From the NCBI GenBank assembly GCA_963932465.1, contig OZ010792.1, positions 513,283,100 through 513,347,099 on the forward strand: a stretch of 64,000 bases of DNA. Direction: 5' to 3'. Source of the stretch: Maratus speciosus (Eukaryota; Arthropoda; Arachnida; Araneae; Salticidae). Both the position numbers and the translations under genes were made by a program. Positions 57,151 through 64,000 of this stretch are shown piece by piece. Below the pieces are notes generated by a model, which was not told where the DNA came from, ran no database searches, and saw nothing but the letters and a program-made list of their open reading frames with translations. The stretch's first letter is position 1. Each line of letters starts with the position of its first letter.

Positions 57151-57368
57151 AATAAAATTATTTATTTAATAAAACCAATATCATGGCCATCAACATTACT
57201 TTTATGTGTTTTATTTCGTTTTAAATTTGTATACCTCTAGAAAAAAAAGCCCTTTACTTTCAAATAACAAATTTAAATTCTCAAATTTGGTTCATGAATC
57301 CCAAAATAACTCACGACAACTGTCTTATATTATGCAAATAAATAACAGCACAAAAAACGAAGTATGTA

Positions 57369-58427
57369 CAGTCGTGGAAAAAAAAGTAAACACCCCTACT
57401 AACTCCTCAACAAATTATCGTAGAGGAAAGTTACTGGTACCGAACGATTGGAAATAAAGTCTACTTTTAAATGATGTATATAAAATTTTCTTAGGGAGGC
57501 AGCTACATATTAAAACAAGTCCAAACTTCACTTTTTTTCAATAGCAATACCCAATTTTAAGGAGATATTTCAAATCTTCGGTTCAAACTATGCCTAGACA
57601 CCGAATTTCAAGTCATTTGAATGATAAGTTTTTGAATTATAAGCATTCAAAATTTAGTGCTTCTAATGTTAAATTACATTTTCAAATTTTTATTTATATC
57701 TCTTGAAATTATTCTCCTAATGTGCTAATTTTTTTTGTAGAAATAATACTAATATACCCAAACATAAATACGCTGAATTTGCAATTTTTAAATTTTTATG
57801 ATATGAATTATGAAATTAATATTCGAAAAAATTATGAATTGCAACCTACAATTTTTTTGATGGATTTAGATTTAATAAGTCCTGTTTTATGGAAATCCAA
57901 AATTTCACATTTTTCTTCCAAGTAGTTTTCAAATTATGCTTAAAAGACGGCAAAACGATGGTTTAAGGGGCCGTCTATAATAGAAGTGACTAGATATTTT
58001 GAAATTTCTTCTGCTGTCCTGTAATCTAGCAGGCTTCATTGACTTCTTAAGGTGCCTTGATCAAGACCTCTCTCGGTTAACAATCGTGTTCGAACTTCAG
58101 TATGGATACAGACCTTAAAGTACGCTCGTTTTAAAATAATTAATTTCTCGGAAACTTATGTTACGAATTGCATAAAAATTTGTTTTTAAGCTAATTGAAA
58201 GATGTAGAATTAATTTATGCTGTCAGAATTGTGTACTGCTATTGAAAAAAACAAAGTTATGGTTTGTTTTAATATGAAGACCCCCCCCTCCCCCCCTAAG
58301 CAAATTTTATACACGTCGTTTAAAAGTAGACTTTATTTACAATCGTTCGGTAACAGTAACTTTCTCCTACGATAATTTGTTGAGGAGTTAGTAGGGGGTG
58401 TTTACTTCCCCCCCCCCTCCACAACTG
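57369..58427. mobile_element. Complete 1.06-kb Tc1/mariner-type MITE
   Basis: TA-CAGTCGTGGAAAAAAAAGTA on the left and CTTCCCCCCCCCTCCACAACTG-TA on the right. Terminal inverted repeats of roughly 110-120 bp include ACACCCCTACTAACTCCTCA, ATTATCGTAG and AAGTCTACTTTTAAA. The interior matches 1-693 and includes a possible nested GGGGCC(G/A)TCTA element. No coding capacity. TA duplication at 57367-57368 and 58428-58429. Confidence 0.85.
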
Positions 58428-58586
58428 TACGTTTGAAAAACCTGTTTGATATTATGTTAAATGCTTCCAATAGATTCCATATTTCTGCGTTCATTACTCG
58501 CTTTATTTAAAATATCTTACCAAATTCTAATACAACAAATCAATGTAAATATATGAGGATTAATATTATACTTGGTGCAATACAAT

Positions 58587-58770
58587 ATAAGCAGATAAAA
58601 CAACGTTTTTAGCACCAGAAACTTTTAAACTTAAAACAGACTAGTTTCGGTAGCATCCAGCGTGGTGTGATCAGGCATCGATGATGGACAACTGGAACGA
58701 AACTAGTCTGATATAAGTTTTAAAGTTCTGGTGCTAAAACGTGTTTTATCTGCATATCTTATAAATGTTA
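58587..58770. repeat. Hairpin with about 65-bp arms
   Basis: AAGCAGATAAAACAACGTTT, TAGCACCAGAAACTTTTAAA and AGACTAGTTTCG pair with their complements on the right. The roughly 45-nt loop contains GATCAGGCATCGATGATGG. It lies 113 bp upstream of the sixth exon. Confidence 0.8.
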
Positions 58771-58882
58771 AATGTAGTATTTTTTTTATCCAAACATTTT
58801 TTCTGATACTTGGATTGCTCATCTAGTTTTGAAAAATCACTATACATATCAAATAAAAAATACATTTTAAAAATATTTTTAG

Positions 58883-59005
58883 GTGCCCAAAACTTGGATT
58901 ATCTTTAATAACCTCTTTCGTTCTGGCTTGCACCGTGATGGTTGGAGCTTTGACCATTCATTGGGATCTTCCCCCACTTATTTTAATATCATCAGGAATC
59001 GATGA
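58883..59005 (+). CDS. nrf-6-like acyltransferase, sixth exon; gene continues beyond window
   Basis: 123-nt exon between ATTTTTAG and GTAAGT. The first base completes Arg, then CPKLG and a long membrane segment (SLITSFVLACTVMVGALTI), followed by HWDLPPLILIS. In the family the LYxxW+P+xG motif is followed by just such a hydrophobic helix. The exon ends two bases into a codon, so at least one more exon must follow. None is seen between 59006 and 64000, where the sequence is almost entirely repeats. All six exons are free of stops and frameshifts, which argues for a functional gene rather than a relic. Confidence 0.84.
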   Translation: MPKTWIIFNNLFRSGLHRDGWSFDHSLGSSPTYFNIIRNR

Positions 59006-59552
59006 GTAAGTTTGTAATTAATTGTTCTATAAAATGAGTATTTTTATTGAAATTTTTATCTGTAAGATTTTAAAATTTTAAAAATGGCAACGAGCTGCGA
59101 AAGTTCGTTTATCTAGCGTTGAAGAAGCACATTTTCGGAAAGATATTATCAAAGACTTTTACGATACACAGGCTGGCAAACTGTCAGTTTAACTGAGGAT
59201 TTTTGATCACAGCTGTTGTACGGCAGTATATATGTTTTATATTTTAATTTACCTCAGAAAATGCTTTTATCAGCGTATTTTTTATTGCGGATCATTACGT
59301 ATTAGTCTATCCTATTTCATTTAGGCGTTTTGTTTTTTTAAATACTTTATTATTCATCAATTTTTTTGGTATTTTTTTGTATAGCAAGTAAGTATTTCAC
59401 TATTGACTCTCAGGGACCTATTTAAAAAAGTGGTTTTCAGAATGTCTTTGAAGCCTGAAAAAATGTGGGACAAGTACATTACATTAAATATGAACTATTT
59501 TGAAAAACACCATTAAAATTTAAACGATGAGTGAGGTTATGTCGATATAAAA
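59006..59552. other. Intron sequence after sixth exon
   Basis: AT-rich, no further exon recognised before the repeat begins. Confidence 0.45.
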
Positions 59553-61553
59553 AAGTCCTTCCGGCCAGTGCCGGGAGGAAGAGGTAGCTTTCATATTCCT
59601 TATTTTAAAAAAGCCAACTTATATCATTCAAACACACGAAGCTCAATTTAGTGGAAACCGAATATAGGAGATTCAATACTAATTTTTATCAATATAATGA
59701 ATGAGAATTTCGCGAAATTAGTCAGCTTTATCCAAGCTGCTTTTCTTTAAAGTAACTTATATTTGGCTGCCAAATTCGGCGATTTCTTAAAGTGCCTGCC
59801 ATTTTAAGACAACATGGTGGATGAGGCTGACCAGTGAACTTGGTCGAGACCTTAGTAATTGCTGTGCACATGCTCACTCACATCGGAATCGGTTGATATA
59901 TACGAGTGCTGTCGCATGCAAAAAATCAGATTTTTCAAAATGTCACCCACAATAGAAATTGAAATTGAGCCATTTTTTAAGGTAAAGACAAACAAAAAAT
60001 GCTCCTGAATCCTTATATCAAGGTCAAATACTTAAGAAAGAAACCTTTTTCAATTTCTAATTTTTTGCACCTCACTTTAAATATATATATTACTTTTAAT
60101 TTAATGGCCGCCATTTTGAAACAAGATGGCTGATGAATCTGGCCAGCGAACTTGGTAGAGATATTGATGTATACTATCCACATGCCTTCTTCCATCGAAA
60201 TAGGCAAATACGTGTGTTATCGCGTGACAAATACAAGATCGTTTCAAAATGTTAGCCATGCTAGAAATTCAAAGTGCTATAATTCAATCAATTTTTAAGA
60301 TATAAACAAAAGAACAAATTTTCAGAAACAAAAACTGCTCCGGAATCTTTGTATCAAGGCCAAACACATAAAAAAAATCTTTTTCATTTTCCAATTTTTT
60401 AATACCTCATTTTAAATTTAAAATTTATTTTTTTTAAATGGCAACCCTTTTGAAACAAGGTGGCGAATGAAGCTGGCCAACGAACTCGGTCGAGATATTT
60501 GTACGTACTATGTACACGCCAAGGTACATCCAAATCAGTTCATAAATACGCCTGTTATCACGTGACAAAAATCAGGACGTTTCAAAATGTCAGCCACGCT
60601 AGAAATTCAAAATGCTATAACTCAGCCATATTTTAAGATATAGACGAAACAAAAACTGTTCCCGAATCTTTTTATCAAGGTCAAACACATAAGAAGAAAA
60701 TATTTTTTCAATTTTCAATTTTTTGGTACCGCATTTCAAATTTAAATTTTTCTTAAAATTTTAAATGGCCGCCATTTTTAAACAAGATGGCGGATGAAGC
60801 TGGCCAACGAACCCGGTCGAGACATTGGTATGTACTATGTATAAACGAAGTTACATCCAAATCGGTTCATAAATACGCCTTTTATCGCGTGACAAATTTC
60901 CGGACGTTTCAAAATGTCAGCCACGCTAGAAATTCAAAATGCTGCAACTCAGCCATTTTTTAAGATATAGGCAAAACAAAAACTGCTCCGAAATCTTTGT
61001 ATAAAGGTCAAATATATAAGAAAAAAATATTTCTCCATTTTCAATTTTTTGGTACCACATTTCAAATTTTAAATTTTTAAAAAAATTTTAAATGGCCGCC
61101 ATTTTGAAACAAAATGGCGGATGAAGCTGGCCAACAAACTCGGTCGAGACATTGGTATGTACTATGTACACACCGAATTACCTCGAAATCGGTTCATAAA
61201 TACACCTTTTATCGCATGACAAATTTCAGGACGTTTCAAAATGTCAGCCACGCTAGAAATTCAAAATATTATAACTCAGCCTTTTTTTAAGATATAGACG
61301 AAACAAAAACTGATCCGGAATCTTTGTATAAAGGACAAATACATAAGAAAAAAATATTTTTCCATTTTTAATTTTTTGGTACCACATTTCAAATTTTAAT
61401 TAAAAAAAAAAAATTAAATGGCCGCCATTTTGAAACAAAACGGCGGATGAAGCTGGCCAACGAACTCGGTCGAGACATTGGTATGTACTATGTCCACACC
61501 GAATTACATCGAAATCGGTTCATAATTACGAGAGTTACAGTGTGACATAGGTC

Positions 61554-61580
<27 letters not shown>
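59553..61580 (+). mobile_element. HINE/Helentron-like element, family A, copy 2, main part
   Basis: Starts like copy 1 (CCAGTGCCGGGAGGAAGAGG) and runs through about six units of roughly 330 bp (GGCCGCCATTTTGAAAC at 60105, 61094 and 61420, related words between). It reaches a (TA)n tract at 61555-61580, where it is interrupted by the palindrome 61581-63191. Its 3' end resumes after 63796. Confidence 0.68.
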
Positions 61581-61585
<5 letters not shown>

Positions 61586-63191
61586 GGATAAAACCCCTTT
61601 TTAAATTCAAAATTTCAAAAATTTAAATTAAAATCCGAAGTTTTCGTCCTAACTTTAAATCTCAATCTAAAACCAGTTTTACCCCTTGTAACTTTGTTTC
61701 CCAGCAATACATCTTATTACTTTCAGATATCATTTTCGGACGATCTTTAAGAGTAAACTTGCTGACGTTCGGAATATTCTCATTCAGTTGTGGTTAGCTC
61801 ATCCCCGGGCGAGCCAAGCCTAACTCTGGCATCTGATCCCGGACAGTCAATCAAAAGCTAATCAGCCAATTAAAGAAATGTTCCTCCCAAATTTACAACT
61901 ATGCCATCTGCTGGAAAATATGTTAGACCCCAAGATATTAGCTAAAACCCGCGCCAAAAACGAGGGAATTTGCAGATTTGAGAAGCCTGTCAAACCTACG
62001 GCCATGTAGCACTCTTATAATCAACGTAACGGGCTCGAGGACTCCCGGCCGAACTCGCGAAACGGACTGTAACATGGAGCGCCAAATAAATAAGTTCGGT
62101 CCAACAAGAGGTTTCTGAGTCCAATTATTCTCCAAATTATTTATCTACAAGTTCTGTCAATTCCAAGATGTTCTGACATATTAAAGCCGGCGATACGACG
62201 GTCAACTGATGCGAAGTGAGCGAGTCGCGACTCCCTATACAAGTCCGGAACGCTCCCCCGAAATCGTTACATATTAAAGTCGGCGAGGATGGTAACCTGC
62301 CGTGAAGATCCCTCTGCTCTGCCACGACAACTATCACTATTACGATAAAAGAAAAAGAATATCCTTCTAAACTTCGAAAGATTTGTGCTTAAGTTTCAAC
62401 CGAGTACTGGAAGATCATAAGGTACCAATCCTGCTTCGTCCTGATCGTTTGTGCTCTGTCCGAACAATCTCTCTGAATGGGAAAAATAGGATATTAAAAA
62501 TGTAACGATTTCGGGGGAGCGTTCCGGACTTGTATAGGGAGTCGCGACCCGCTCACTTCGCATCAGTTGACCGTCGTATCGCCGGCTTTAATGTGTCAGA
62601 ACATCTTGGAATTGACAGAACTTGTAGATAAATAATTTGGAGAATAATTGGACTCAGAAACCTCTTGTTGGACCGAACTCATTTATTTGGCGCTCCATCT
62701 TACAGTCCGTTTCGCGTGTTCGGCCGGGGGACCTCGAGCTCGTTACGTTGATTATAAGAGTGCTACATGGCCGTAGGTTTGACAGGCTTCTCAAATCTGC
62801 AAATTCCCTCGTTTTTGGCGCGGGTTTTAGCTAATATCTTGGGGTTTAACATATTTTCCAGCAGATGGCATAGTTGTAAATTTGGGAGGAACATTTCTTT
62901 AATTGGCTGATTAGCTTTTGATTGACTGTCCGGGATCAGATACCAGAGTTAGGCTTGGCTCGCCCGGGGATGAGCTAACCACAACTGAATGAGAATATTC
63001 CGAACGTCAGCAAGTTTACTCTTAAAGATCGTCCGAAAATGATATCTGAAAGCAATAAGATGTATTGCTGGGAAACAAAGTTACAAGGGGTAAAACTGGT
63101 TTTAGATTGAGATTTAAAGTTAGGACGAAAACTTCGGATTTTAATTTAATTTTTTGAAATTTTGAATTTAAAAAGGGGTTTTATCTTTTCA
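61581..63191. mobile_element. 1.6-kb near-perfect palindrome, two inverted 691-bp LTR-like arms
   Basis: Arm 61581-62271 (TGAAAGG ... CGTTACA) is the reverse complement of 62501-63191 (TGTAACG ... CTTTTCA). Each arm reads TG...CA, like an LTR, and has a TATAAGAG word. The 229-bp centre is unique (62272-62500). I count few differences between the arms. The mirror-image 65-codon frames in both arms are not genes. It could be an inverted LTR pair from a rearranged retroelement or a foldback DNA element. Confidence 0.75.
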
Positions 63192-63790
63192 TATTAACTT
63201 GGTTTTCCTGCCCAACAATTGTTACTTTCACGCTTCAAAATTGATCTATCGTTGGGAATAAAGGTGCTGAGGTAAACGCAATTCTCCGTTTTTGTGGTGA
63301 GGCTAGGGATCCCAGATGCCGAGCCCACAAAACGTCATAATGCCTGGATAATTTTTAACCTATTAAATTAGATCACCTCCTATTTCTGTAATGCCGCACT
63401 CTAGCGGAAATAATTCATATTTAAGACGGGACAACGAAAAACCCGTGGCTTTTTACTAAAATGAAGTGCTAAAATAACTGCCGCCCCCCGGCAGCGCACT
63501 TGGGGGAAATCGGGCCGCGTCAACTCTCAAGTCATCTGGACCTGGGTTTTGAAGGATCACATGTAATTAGAAGACACAATAAAAACCAGGTCCCAACGAA
63601 TTCTATCTTCTCTGCTTGGACTTATATTCACTCACCATGAAATGGCCACGACTACCAGAAAACCATGTCGTTCGACGAACCAGCCACGGTTCGCCCCTGC
63701 ACAGTACCGGCCGTCCGGAGCGAGCCGCGATGCTCGAAAGTGCCCGTAGGCACCCCCGAGTCAAAGCATCCCCCGATGACGGGTCACCGC
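63192..63790. other. Unclassified GC-richer segment
   Basis: Contains TGCCGCCCCCCGGCAGCG and a 14-bp inverted pair (GACCTGGGTTTT at 63540 and AAAACCAGGTC at 63584). Overlapping frames near 63616-63780 have no family resemblance. It shares no sequence with copy 1 of the host element, so it came in with, or next to, the palindrome. Confidence 0.35.
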
Positions 63791-63795
63791 ATATA

Positions 63796-63955
63796 TTACA
63801 TATATATATATATATATATATATATCAATTTTGAACGGAGGGTGGTTTCGGGGTCTGGGGGTCATGATCGATGAAAATATACCAAAATTTTTTGAAATCT
63901 ATTTCCTCCGAACGGTTGCAATAGGTAGCTTTTTGTAATGAAAGCTACCTAAAAA
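63796..63955 (+). mobile_element. HINE/Helentron-like element, family A, copy 2, 3' end
   Basis: (TA)n, TTTTGAACGGAGGGTGGTTT, then a terminal hairpin AGGTAGCTTT-TTGTAATG-AAAGCTACCT (63925-63952). The second strand of the hairpin is complementary to AGGTAGCTTTCAT at the 5' side of the element, so it doubles as a subterminal inverted repeat. Confidence 0.68.
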
Positions 63956-64000
63956 TATATATACATGATAATTTTTATTAAACTGCCCTCGTACGTGTAC

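Noticed and set aside
61938..62834. A 65-codon protein present twice, minus at 61938-62135 and plus at 62637-62834
   Set aside because: Mirror copies in the arms of the palindrome; LTR-like sequence without family similarity.

Overview
The window is AT-rich, repeat-laden animal DNA. I read it as an arthropod nuclear genome, most likely a chelicerate such as a spider; that is an inference from gene structure, very long introns and repeat types, not a proof. It has no bacterial features. Nearly all of it is the inside of one plus-strand gene. Six exons (6169-6339, 13067-13160, 25706-25798, 38648-38813, 53441-53520, 58883-59005) have AG/GT borders, join in compatible reading phase, and together give about 242 residues of an nrf-6-like (nose resistant to fluoxetine) multi-pass membrane acyltransferase of the acyltransferase-3 family. 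Neither end of the gene is in the window: the NRF-domain exons must lie upstream and the remaining membrane segments downstream.

The introns are 5 to 15 kb long and filled with mobile DNA. The best-preserved element is a 7.0-kb Ty3/gypsy-class LTR retrotransposon (38855-45882), 41 nt after the donor of exon 4. It has 517-bp LTRs differing at three positions, TAGT target duplications, a gag-protease ORF and a polymerase ORF. The integrase precedes the reverse transcriptase and RNase H, as in the Gmr1 group. Gag and pol share one frame and are separated by a single TAA.

Other elements, left to right: a nested stack at 1-3149 (Tc1/mariner-type MITE interrupted by a pogo-like remnant and a palindromic MITE); an internally deleted mariner (3313 to about 5172); a hAT-type MITE with an 8-bp duplication (5292-6010); tandem 279-bp units carrying tRNA-like sequences (8563-9160); a palindrome whose right arm holds a TA-flanked MITE (9421-10819); a 5.1-kb hAT-bordered element with a 3.3-kb internal palindrome and tandem arrays (15996-21132); a pogo-like transposase relic (29746-30607); a GC-rich hAT-type element (35331-36700); a 4.2-kb TIR element (45999-50187); a second internally deleted mariner-class relic (56770-57150); an intact 1.06-kb TA-flanked MITE (57369-58427); and a 1.6-kb near-perfect palindrome (61581-63191).

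Four copies of two related families share an unusual layout: subterminal inverted AGGTAG motifs, central tandem units, a microsatellite and a 3' hairpin. They resemble Helentron-associated (HINE/DINE-like) elements (22871-23994 minus; 31151-33310 plus; 54041-54974 plus; 59553-63955 plus, interrupted by the 1.6-kb palindrome).

The exons look intact and probably belong to a working gene. Most of the rest records repeated insertion, palindrome formation and tandem amplification inside it. Exon calls rest on recognising family motifs and splice signals by eye. Repeat boundaries are exact where terminal repeats and target duplications are cited, and approximate elsewhere.
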